A stretch of 17,185 nt of DNA from contig DATGXQ010000637.1 of the NCBI GenBank assembly GCA_035298905.1, forward strand, positions 1 to 17,185, read 5' to 3'. The translations under genes and the position numbers were made by a program. The notes below the pieces were generated by a model. It saw nothing but the letters and a program-made list of their open reading frames with translations, ran no database searches and had not been told where the DNA came from. Source of the stretch: DATGXB01 sp035298905 (GTDB lineage Bacteria > Cyanobacteriota > Cyanobacteriia > Cyanobacteriales > Nostocaceae). Positions 1 through 6,059 of this stretch are shown here, piece by piece. Numbering within the stretch: the stretch's first letter is position 1; each line of letters begins with the position of its first letter.

Positions 1-146
1 CGTGCCGCTTCATAGGTTAGCCAGCGTCCCAACTCAGTTATGGCACTGCGAAACAGCACCGGAGGTGTAGCTGCATCACGAGCCACAGCCAGCCAATGTT
101 TAATTAAGGGATGAGGTGGGACATAAACAAGCAGTTTTTGAGTCAT
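1..146 (-). CDS. upp: Uracil phosphoribosyltransferase, N-terminal 48 residues (cut by window edge)
   Basis: Reading the minus strand from the ATG at 146-144 gives an open frame to the window edge that begins MTQKLLVYVPPHPLIKHWLA and later contains LGRWLTYEAA. The HPLIKHWL...F R...E LG..LTYEA pattern matches the start of Upp proteins (E. coli has HPLVKHKLGLMRE and GSLLTYEAT). Upp is a cytosolic pyrimidine-salvage enzyme that converts uracil and PRPP to UMP. Only about a fifth of the usual ~210-residue protein is present, so the PRPP-binding loop is outside the window. A GTAN8TAC sequence lies 43-56 bases upstream of the start and a TAAAAT-like -10 lies at 164-169, so the promoter may be close to the gene. 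Identification is firm on the N-terminal motif; completeness cannot be judged. Confidence 0.85.
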   Translation of the reverse strand, partial: MTQKLLVYVPPHPLIKHWLAVARDAATPPVLFRSAITELGRWLTYEAA

Positions 147-625
147 AGCCTGGGCAATTTCTTATTTTACCGGAACTGAAACAACATAGTAGTCTGCTAT
201 ACAATACCTATGTAAACCTAGATATTGCTTGACGCTTCACAGGGAGCATGGGAGCGGTTATCCCTCCACGTCCAGACACGGGTTAGCTCTCCGTGCTGTG
301 GAAAATCTTTTTTAACTAGTGACACTTGGTGGTTGTGAAACTAGCCAATACTTTGTTGATTAAACTATATTTCTTGGGAGTTACGTCAGAAATTGTGGCG
401 ACAAAGATCAGCTTTTAGACCAATAGGAGTTGCAAATAGAGGCAGGTAGAGGGCAGGGGGGCAGAGGTCTACTGGCAGAAATCCTAATGCTGACGCTGCG
501 CGGGGGGGCAGAGGGGCAAAAGACGGGTTTGAAATAAGGATTTAGTATTAATAGTCATCTTCAAACCGCAAGCGGTGAAGTCCTCTACCGTTAAGTGTAC
601 AAAATCTCACGGCAGAGAACTTGAC
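147..625. other. Non-coding interval between upp and the IS605-type element
   Basis: No convincing gene is seen. Contents in order: the presumed upp promoter; a hairpin at 203-226 (8-base arms, one T-G wobble); two stem-loops at 241-265 and 266-301 followed by a T tract at 308-313; a G-rich array of GGGGCAGA-like units at 440-466 and 500-519, interrupted by about 33 unrelated bases; and a small perfect palindrome ACCGC-AA-GCGGT at 565-576. The last part, up to about 625, is the left flank of the insertion sequence. The two stem-loops could be a small RNA end, a terminator on the plus strand, or the decayed end of another TnpB element. Confidence 0.5.
189..202. promoter_or_regulatory. Candidate NtcA-type site upstream of upp
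   Basis: The sequence GTAGTCTGCTATAC fits the cyanobacterial NtcA consensus GTAN8TAC exactly. Read toward upp, the next -10-like hexamer (TAAAAT, plus-strand 164-169) follows after 19 bases, slightly shorter than the roughly 22 expected for an NtcA-activated promoter. Six fixed bases occur by chance about once per 4 kb, so this is only a candidate. Confidence 0.25.
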
Positions 626-646
626 CAAAAGAATGGGATGCAAGCC

Positions 647-663
647 CCGTCCTTCTAGGACGG
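647..663. repeat. Left-end subterminal hairpin of the IS605-type element
   Basis: Perfect 7-base arms CCGTCCT and AGGACGG enclose a TCT loop, with an outer AAG/CTT extension separated by a two-base bulge. The tnpA stop codon (minus-strand TAG, plus 655-657) lies across the loop and 3' arm. It differs from the right-end hairpin by a compensated T-A to A-T swap in the stem, indicating that the fold is selected. It is the likely TnpA recognition hairpin. Confidence 0.75.
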
Positions 664-1053
664 CTTTTCTTGATTTCTAATATATTCTTTCAAGACTTCC
701 AAAGGCGCACCACTAACCGATACAGAAAAATAGCTAGGACTCCACAAGGATTCTTTGTGGGGCTTTTTATATCCAGCTTGTCCATAACGGCGACTAGAAA
801 CACCTTTTAAGGAATTAACAATTTGAGAAACAGATAATTTAGGCGGATATTCAATCAGTGCATGAACGTGGTTATCCTCACCGTTAAACTCAACTATTTC
901 AAAATTCATTTTTTTGGCTACCTCTCTAAATGATTTTTCCACCAAGTGAAGACTTTCTTTGGTGAATACAGACCTACGATACTTAGTAACACAGACTAAA
1001 TGAATCTTTAAGTCTGTAACACTGTGCCTTTCCCGGCGAAACTGGCTTGTCAT
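655..1053 (-). CDS. tnpA: IS200/IS605-family Y1 transposase TnpA
   Basis: This 132-residue protein is a single-domain HUH transposase that cuts and joins single-stranded DNA at the ends of its element, acting as a dimer on subterminal hairpins. Diagnostic features: the N-terminal IHLVCVTKYRRSVF block; the metal-binding HUH motif at 62-64 (HVH, within DNHVHAL); the SLKGVSSRRY helix near 81-90; and the nucleophile tyrosine Y124 in LKEYIRNQEK near the C-terminus. Length is normal for the family (about 130-155) and no key residue is missing. It starts 51 bases from the diverging tnpB and ends inside the left hairpin. No clear Shine-Dalgarno is seen before the ATG. A possible -10, TATAAT, lies on the minus strand at 1090-1095. 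Confidence 0.93.
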   Translation of the reverse strand: MTSQFRRERHSVTDLKIHLVCVTKYRRSVFTKESLHLVEKSFREVAKKMNFEIVEFNGEDNHVHALIEYPPKLSVSQIVNSLKGVSSRRYGQAGYKKPHKESLWSPSYFSVSVSGAPLEVLKEYIRNQEKPS

Positions 1054-1058
1054 TTTGA

Positions 1059-1095
1059 GTAGACCAATATAGAATAATCATGTAGACCAATTATA
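1059..1095. promoter_or_regulatory. Divergent tnpA/tnpB promoter region with a direct repeat
   Basis: The 51 bases between the two start codons contain GTAGACCAATATA (1059-1071) and GTAGACCAATTATA (1082-1095), a direct repeat with starts 23 bases apart. TATAAT on the minus strand (1090-1095) and TAGAAT on the plus strand (1070-1075) could be -10 hexamers for tnpA and tnpB. The repeat overlaps both, so a bound protein could control the two genes together. The regulator is unknown. Confidence 0.4.
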
Positions 1096-1104
1096 GCATT
1101 CTTG

Positions 1105-2292
1105 ATGAAAGCCAGATACAAGTATCGTTTTTACCCAACCAGCCAACAGCAACAGAGTTTAGCTCAGTTGTTTGGTTGCGTTCGGGTAGTTTGGAATGAT
1201 GCCCTGGCTATTTGCAAACAGTCAGAAAAGCTGCCTAGCAACAATGACTTGCAAAAATTGGTGATTACTCAAGCTAAAAAAACAAATGAACGCTCATGGC
1301 TATCTGATGTTTCTAATATTCCATTGCAGCAGTCTGTCGCTGATTTAGGAGTTGCCTATAAAAACTTTTTTGATTCCCTCAAAGGAAAAAGAAAAGGTAA
1401 AAAAGCAGGAAGTCCAAAATTCAAAAAGAAAACAGGAAAGCAGTCAGCAAGATTCAGGGTTGGAGGGTTTTCTATTAAAGGTGATGAAGTCTATTTAGCG
1501 AAAATTGGGAATATTAAACCAATCTGGAGTAGAAATCTGCCATCATCTCCAACAAGTGTAACTGTAGTTAAAGATTGTGCTAATCGTTATTTTCTTAGCT
1601 TTGTTGTAGAGGTAGAACCTATTCAAACTGATGCCAAAAACCAAAGCATTGGTCTTGATTTAGGTATTAAAACTTTTGCGGTCATGAGTAATGGTGAAAA
1701 AGCAACAAGTCCAGATTACTCAAAGAAAGACCGGAAAATTCGGAAACTGCAACGCAAGTTAGCAAGACAACATAAAGGCTCTAAACGTCGTGAAGCTACT
1801 AGATTAAAAATTGCTAAACGACATAACGAAATCGCTGATACTCGAAAAGACTTCCTACATAAATTATCAACCAAGGTAGTAGACGAAAACCAAGTTATTG
1901 TCTTGGAAGATTTGAATGTATCAGGAATGGTAAAAAACCGGAAACTTTCCAGGATAATCAGCTTACAGGGATGGCGAGAATTTAGAACTCTTTGTGAGGC
2001 TAAATCAGAAAAGTTTGGTTGTGATTTTCGAGTCATAGATCGGTGGCAACCTACAAGCCAAGTCTGTTCTTGCTGTGGTTTTCGTTGGGGAAAAATTGAT
2101 TTATCTGTACGTTCAGTTCTTTGCTTAAACTGTGGCGCTGAACTAGATAGAGATGAGAATGCTTCTAAAAATATAGAAATGGTCGGCATGGGGCATCGGC
2201 ACGACCTTAAACGGACGGGGAGCGACTGTAAGACTACTTCAGTAGCAGGAGGCAATGAACCGTCAAGAATCACCGACCTTCTAGGTCGGTGA
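1105..2292 (+). CDS. tnpB: TnpB, RNA-guided RuvC nuclease of IS200/IS605 elements
   Basis: TnpB uses a guide RNA made from the right end of its own element to cut DNA next to a short motif, helping retain the transposon; it is the ancestor of Cas12. Starting from the ATG at 1105 the protein has 395 residues, the usual length; an in-frame TTG three bases upstream is less likely. The N-terminal helix-turn-helix block has KYRFYPTSQQ and VWNDAL. The RuvC residues are all present: D185 in IGLDLGIKTF, E268 in VIVLEDLNVSGM and D350 in DRDENASKN. The zinc ribbon between the last two has C321-x2-C324 and C340-x2-C343. The stop codon TGA (2290-2292) lies in the 3' arm of the right-end hairpin, so the last part of the gene also encodes the predicted guide RNA scaffold. 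Nothing suggests decay. Confidence 0.93.
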   Translation: MKARYKYRFYPTSQQQQSLAQLFGCVRVVWNDALAICKQSEKLPSNNDLQKLVITQAKKTNERSWLSDVSNIPLQQSVADLGVAYKNFFDSLKGKRKGKKAGSPKFKKKTGKQSARFRVGGFSIKGDEVYLAKIGNIKPIWSRNLPSSPTSVTVVKDCANRYFLSFVVEVEPIQTDAKNQSIGLDLGIKTFAVMSNGEKATSPDYSKKDRKIRKLQRKLARQHKGSKRREATRLKIAKRHNEIADTRKDFLHKLSTKVVDENQVIVLEDLNVSGMVKNRKLSRIISLQGWREFRTLCEAKSEKFGCDFRVIDRWQPTSQVCSCCGFRWGKIDLSVRSVLCLNCGAELDRDENASKNIEMVGMGHRHDLKRTGSDCKTTSVAGGNEPSRITDLLGR

Positions 2293-2318
2293 GTATGTCA
2301 AAAAAGTGGAAGCAAGAG
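2150..2318 (+). ncRNA. Predicted TnpB guide RNA (reRNA/omegaRNA) with guide from the flanking DNA
   Basis: In studied elements (ISDra2 and relatives) the guide RNA scaffold spans the 3' end of tnpB and the right end, and the guide is the first ~16-20 bases beyond the element. Here that gives a scaffold from roughly 2150 to 2301, including the 9-base-pair hairpin at 2271-2291, and a guide from 2302 that begins AAAAGTGGAAGCAAGA. The 5' end is a guess, and transcription has not been shown. Confidence 0.45.
2271..2291. repeat. Right-end subterminal hairpin of the IS605-type element
   Basis: A perfect 9-base stem, CACCGACCT with AGGTCGGTG, closes a TCT loop. GAAT lies immediately 5' (2267-2270) and TCAA seven bases 3' (2298-2301), matching the IS608 right-end guide and cleavage tetranucleotides. 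The tnpB stop codon overlaps the 3' arm. The structure is also the likely terminal hairpin of the guide RNA scaffold. Confidence 0.75.
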
Positions 2319-2382
2319 GGTTGATTTTTGCTTCCTCAGATAGTGATCCAGCTATTCTCTATATTTTCACGTCATAGCGTTT

Positions 2383-3429
2383 TTAGTATGGGTCTGAGTC
2401 CAGCCTTCCCCGCTTAACACTGCGGTAATAATAACCTCTGGTGGGTGGGTTTCTCAGGTCAAATGTATCGCCTCTGGGAACCCGCCAAATTTTGTAGTCA
2501 TAGTAAGTTAAGGGTTTTCCTGGTTGACAGACTTCTGGGGGGTGGTCTCCCAAGACAAAATATGCTGCACCCCTACCCATGACTTTAGCTAAACCATTTT
2601 TATCGATAACAACAGAAGTTTCTTCACTAATAGCTATCCCTAATACAGTTTTAGCAGCACCATCCTGAATTTGACGCGCAATAAAGGCCATAATCCGACC
2701 CATGCGTTTGCGGCTGTCAAAGTGAGTATCAATAATGGTTCCGCGCAAATATTGCCATTGGAAAAAGTTATAGGTAAAAGTAATATTCCGATAGGGGTTT
2801 TCTAGCACTTCCCTACTTTCCATGCTATCTTCACAGGCACAAGAATCATAGACATACTCGCTGAGGATCATCGCACCAGCACTTGTACCACCGATCGCCC
2901 CGCCGCGATCGTATACTGATTTAACTGCAACTTCTAATTTAGTGTTTTTCCAATGGCGGATATATTCACATTGATCACCGCCAGCAAAAAATATGACATC
3001 AGCATTTCTAACTTTGTCAAAAATATCCGTTCTGTTGGCTTGTTGTCTATTACTAATAATGAGAGTTTCTACATACTTTACGCCCCTCATATTGTAAATT
3101 AACTGATTATAATCATCATCCCCAGCAGCACGAATCACTAAGACATTAACTTTAGCATCAGATTTATTTCCTCCTCTGACTTGGTGAATCATCCATTGAA
3201 TCGCTTCTTCTACATCTGGCCCTCCACCTCCTAAAACATGAACTGGTCCCGCTAGGGGGGGTAAATAAGTTACGGGGTGATTTACAGCCGGAGGAACTTC
3301 TGTGTTGATTTCCTGAAAATAGCGTTTCAAGTTGCCTGTAAAATGGGCAATGATCAGATTTCCCATTTTCCAAAAGATAGTCATTGCATTTTTCAACCAC
3401 CTGGTAACACTTGGGAATGCCTTGGTCAT
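2383..3429 (-). CDS. Cyanophycinase-like serine peptidase (family S51)
   Basis: Cyanophycinases cleave beta-Asp-Arg dipeptides from cyanophycin, the nitrogen storage polymer of cyanobacteria. From the ATG at 3429-3427 the protein has 348 residues. The family motifs are present in order: VHVLGGGGPDVEEA near 63-76, FFAGGDQ (147-153), the nucleophile elbow GGTSAGAM with S183, DTHFDSRKRM with H236, and IAISEETSVV with E269. These align with Ser132/His174/Glu201 of Synechocystis CphB. It is about 75 residues longer than CphB (271), with an N-terminal extension lacking a clear signal peptide and an insertion between the serine and histidine, so it may be a divergent paralogue with another substrate; no cphB symbol is given. 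An in-frame TTG at 3501 would add 24 residues; ATGs at 3384 and 3366 are also possible. The gene stands alone with palindromes upstream. Confidence 0.85.
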   Translation of the reverse strand: MTKAFPSVTRWLKNAMTIFWKMGNLIIAHFTGNLKRYFQEINTEVPPAVNHPVTYLPPLAGPVHVLGGGGPDVEEAIQWMIHQVRGGNKSDAKVNVLVIRAAGDDDYNQLIYNMRGVKYVETLIISNRQQANRTDIFDKVRNADVIFFAGGDQCEYIRHWKNTKLEVAVKSVYDRGGAIGGTSAGAMILSEYVYDSCACEDSMESREVLENPYRNITFTYNFFQWQYLRGTIIDTHFDSRKRMGRIMAFIARQIQDGAAKTVLGIAISEETSVVIDKNGLAKVMGRGAAYFVLGDHPPEVCQPGKPLTYYDYKIWRVPRGDTFDLRNPPTRGYYYRSVKRGRLDSDPY

Positions 3430-3761
3430 ACTAGCTTTCTGGAGCAAATTGCAACTATAGCTAACTTTGGCATCAAAAAGGGGGAAATTCCCAGCGTACA
3501 AGGTTTGTACTGTTTTTTAATAGCAAATAAGGCAGAGAATTAAAAATTTCTCTACCTCATTTGTGTTTTTTAAAACTAGATTAATGGCATCATTTAACGG
3601 TTATTAAGTGAATTAAATACATGGTGTGACCTTACTTCCTGATCTCCTGACTGCATCGAGAACGGGGAATTTAGCAGCCTCACTCCTTGTAGGAGAGAGA
3701 TTTACCAAAGAGGTCAAATCCAGACTTCACTCAAAAGCAACTCGTGAGCAGAGATTTTATC
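3430..3761. other. Non-coding interval between GH13 and cyanophycinase-like genes
   Basis: No gene is supported here; the frames on the plus strand overlap the start of the neighbouring gene and lack family features. Apart from the two palindromes at 3482-3510, it holds an imperfect hairpin, CTCACTCCT/AGGAGAGAG with a TGT loop (3679-3699), of the kind dispersed in Nostoc genomes. It may end transcription of the upstream GH13 gene, but it lacks a T tract. Confidence 0.45.
3482..3510. promoter_or_regulatory. Two adjacent palindromes upstream of the cyanophycinase-like gene
   Basis: GGGAAATTCCC (3482-3492) is an 11-base palindrome and GTACAAGGTTTGTAC (3496-3510) a 15-base inverted repeat, separated by three bases. 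They lie 53-81 bases upstream of the preferred ATG. The second resembles NtcA or LexA sites but has the wrong internal spacing for both (GTAN9TAC; seven bases between the GTAC halves). A TATAGT hexamer follows on the minus strand. They are plausible operators; the regulator is unknown. Confidence 0.35.
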
Positions 3762-5606
3762 CTACTTATTGATTGTCCAAATCCGACCATAATTACTAGG
3801 AATATTCAACCAGTATTCCGCATAACTAGGCACATTAATTAAGTTGTTTTCTCCGTGTAATTCTTCCTGATAATTACCAGCAATGGGAAACCAGAAAGGC
3901 ACACTTTGCTCACTATCACTAAAGTTTAATGCTATCAGGCTAAATTTATTGGCATTTTGGCGAGAGAACAACAGCACATTTTTAGAATGATAGCGGTCAT
4001 AATTGTTATAAAAGTAATTTTCACCTGCTGTAAATTGTGATTGTTGACGACGCAGTTTAATCAGTTTCCGTATTAAACTAATCACGCTTTTGCCAATGGA
4101 ATCATAGAAATAATCCCAGCGCACAGGACGTAGTAACATGACACGGCCAAAACCCTGATCTGGTAAATAATAGTTTTCCCCAAATTCTTGACCTTGCCAC
4201 AGCATAGGAATACCTTTAGCCGTGAGTAAAGCAATCAGATATGGTTGAACTTTATACCACAATGCGCGATCGCCTTCTTGTAATAACTCATTATCGCGGG
4301 TGATTCTGCCAAAGTTGCACACAAAGCGGGAATGGTCGTGATTCTCGATATATTGCAGAGGTGCTTTGGTAATTTTATCACCATTTACTGTCACTTCTTC
4401 TACATAGTTATCTAGCCCTAATTTAAAGCCCAGATTTTCCAGATCATACTTGCTACCTGCGGCAACTTTTTTGGCTGCATCTAATGTTTCATTTTGCCAA
4501 GTGCTATTAGTATAAGTTTGTGCCAAAACTTCTCTTGGTGCTTCTAATTGTTCAGCACATTGAATTAAATTAATGCTGCCATTGTTAAAAAATCTTTGCC
4601 AATAACCGCTAGCAGTTTGTTTATCTTTGATGGTCTGATAGGTTTGATAAACTAAGTTAGCATAAGCTATACCTGTGCCTCCATCCCAATAGTTGGGTAC
4701 ACAGTCATAACGGAAACCGTCTAAATGATAAACATCTAACCAGTGATAATTGACTGTGTAGAAAAAATCTCTGGTGAATTGGCGATTATAATCTGTACTT
4801 TCACCAAAATAATCCTTAGCAAAAGAACCCATAAATGGATTCTCATAATACCCTAATTGGCGATAAAGATAAGAGTAGGGAAAATGATCGCTAGTGTGAC
4901 CATAGACTGCATCAACAATGACGGCGATGTTATGTTGATGAGCAGCATCAATTAATCTTTGTAAATCACTTCTTTTTCCAAATCTTTCATCTACACCAAA
5001 GTAGCCAATGGGCAAAAATCCCCAATCTACTGTTAAGGCAACGTTAGATAAAGGCATGATTTCAATACAGTTAATGCCTAAGTCTTGGAGATAGCCTAAC
5101 CGTTCAATGGTTTTGTCAATATCTCCAGCAAATTCAGCAATCATTAACTCATACATGACTAAATCTTTGATGGCTGGAGTCTTCCAATTAGCTTCATTGG
5201 CACTCCATTGGTAAGGTTGATATCCTAGTGTAAAGGCGGATAATTTACCTACACCAAATTCTCTGGCAAAAGGGTCTATAATCCAATCTATTATGCCTTT
5301 GTTGGGATTTTGTAAACAGTAGCGGTAAACATAGCGTCCTGGTTCTCCCCAAGCAGAATTAGCAGGTTTTGGTTGAGCATTAATGTCAATTTGAGTTGAC
5401 CAATAATCCCCATATTCTGGATCTATAGAATGCTGTAATTCAAATTCTAAGGGTTGAGTAACTTGCAAAAATTGGTCTTTTTCATGAATAATTTTTACCC
5501 ACAGGCGATTACCATCATTTTTTGACACCCAAGGTAAAAATATGCCAAAATTAACAATTCCGTTGTTTTCTCTTGCACCAAGTTTATCTAAAGGTAGCAG
5601 TTTCAT
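3762..5606 (-). CDS. Alpha-amylase family (GH13) glucan enzyme
   Basis: This 614-residue protein has an N-terminal beta-sandwich region (about 15-125, CBM48-like in position), a GH13 (beta/alpha)8 barrel from about 140 to 520 and a C-terminal beta domain. The conserved regions are visible: region I DAVYGH (232-237), region II GFRYDCV with nucleophile D301, region III CAEQ with acid/base E352, and region IV ENHD with D424. The WGFLPIGYFGVDERFG block (195-210) resembles branching enzymes and maltooligosyltrehalose trehalohydrolases. It therefore hydrolyses or transfers alpha-glucan chains; the exact specificity cannot be read from motifs. One oddity is G236 where region I usually has asparagine. 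No signal peptide, so probably cytosolic. AAGGA lies seven bases before the ATG, a good ribosome binding site. Neighbouring GT4 and storage-polymer genes fit a glycogen-related role. Confidence 0.88.
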   Translation of the reverse strand: MKLLPLDKLGARENNGIVNFGIFLPWVSKNDGNRLWVKIIHEKDQFLQVTQPLEFELQHSIDPEYGDYWSTQIDINAQPKPANSAWGEPGRYVYRYCLQNPNKGIIDWIIDPFAREFGVGKLSAFTLGYQPYQWSANEANWKTPAIKDLVMYELMIAEFAGDIDKTIERLGYLQDLGINCIEIMPLSNVALTVDWGFLPIGYFGVDERFGKRSDLQRLIDAAHQHNIAVIVDAVYGHTSDHFPYSYLYRQLGYYENPFMGSFAKDYFGESTDYNRQFTRDFFYTVNYHWLDVYHLDGFRYDCVPNYWDGGTGIAYANLVYQTYQTIKDKQTASGYWQRFFNNGSINLIQCAEQLEAPREVLAQTYTNSTWQNETLDAAKKVAAGSKYDLENLGFKLGLDNYVEEVTVNGDKITKAPLQYIENHDHSRFVCNFGRITRDNELLQEGDRALWYKVQPYLIALLTAKGIPMLWQGQEFGENYYLPDQGFGRVMLLRPVRWDYFYDSIGKSVISLIRKLIKLRRQQSQFTAGENYFYNNYDRYHSKNVLLFSRQNANKFSLIALNFSDSEQSVPFWFPIAGNYQEELHGENNLINVPSYAEYWLNIPSNYGRIWTINK

Positions 5607-6059
5607 ATGGATATCCTTGATAAATTGATATGTTGACTAATTTGGAAATAGAAAAAATGCCATTTAGGTTAGATTAAAGCTGCGATAATTTCTTCCAGCA
5701 GCACCTTTGGTATTCATCAAATTTCCATCAAGGAATTACGCAAACTCGACAAATTAGTTTATATTTCTTGACAATACAATTTCAGATATCTACTATATTA
5801 ATTTGAGCAGCAGTAACACTAGAATTAAGAAAATGTCATCCTACTTTAGATATATAATAATTTTATACCGAGCGGATTTGGGATTGTAGATTTTAGATTG
5901 ATTAATCTGAAATCAAAAGTATAAAACTCTTCTGACTCCTCAGTCTGTTCAACCCAAAATCTAAAATCTCAAATCAAATTCTTATGACTCCTGAACTCCT
6001 GAATTCTGAATTCTGCTGTATTTCGTAAGTTCTCAAAATGCCTATGGTGGGGTAGATAA
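5607..6059. other. Non-coding AT-rich interval with inverted and tandem repeats
   Basis: No gene is seen. AGATTTTAGATT (5888-5899) and AATCTAAAATCT (5958-5969) are perfect 12-base inverted arms whose partial similarity extends outward, so the stretch could fold into a long hairpin downstream of the GT4 gene. TTCTGAA-like and ACTCCTGA-like short repeats follow at about 5986-6015. The part next to 5606 should hold the GH13 promoter, but no clear hexamers stand out. Confidence 0.45.

Larger units (their letters stand above)
626..2301 (+). mobile_element. IS200/IS605-family insertion sequence, IS605-type with divergent tnpA and tnpB
   Basis: The element holds an intact Y1 transposase gene on minus and an intact tnpB on plus, head to head with 51 bases between their starts, the arrangement of IS605 itself. 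Matching subterminal hairpins lie at 647-663 and 2271-2291, in the same orientation and with the same TTCTAG core, as expected for this family, which has hairpins rather than inverted repeats and makes no target duplication. At the right end GAAT (2267-2270) sits at the 5' foot of the hairpin and TCAA (2298-2301) follows it; these are the guide and cleavage motifs known from IS608. By analogy the right end is placed at 2301. The left end is less certain: TTGAC at 621-625 is proposed as the target/TAM because it lies about 20 bases before the hairpin. Length about 1.68 kb. All parts look functional, suggesting a recent or active copy. Ends are inferred. Confidence 0.8.

Noticed and set aside
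1716..2273. Long open frame on minus opposite tnpB
   Set aside because: It is antisense to the conserved RuvC and zinc-ribbon region of tnpB, and its translation is serine/arginine-rich with no family features.
3164..3400. Second minus-strand frame inside the cyanophycinase-like gene
   Set aside because: Alternative frame of a well-supported gene; composition is low-complexity and it resembles no family.
3496..3510. LexA or NtcA box before the cyanophycinase-like gene
   Set aside because: The half-site spacing fits neither consensus, so only an unnamed palindrome is reported.
3277..3543. Plus-strand open frame overlapping the cyanophycinase-like gene start
   Set aside because: Most of it is antisense to the N-terminal coding part; no motif and no good start signal.
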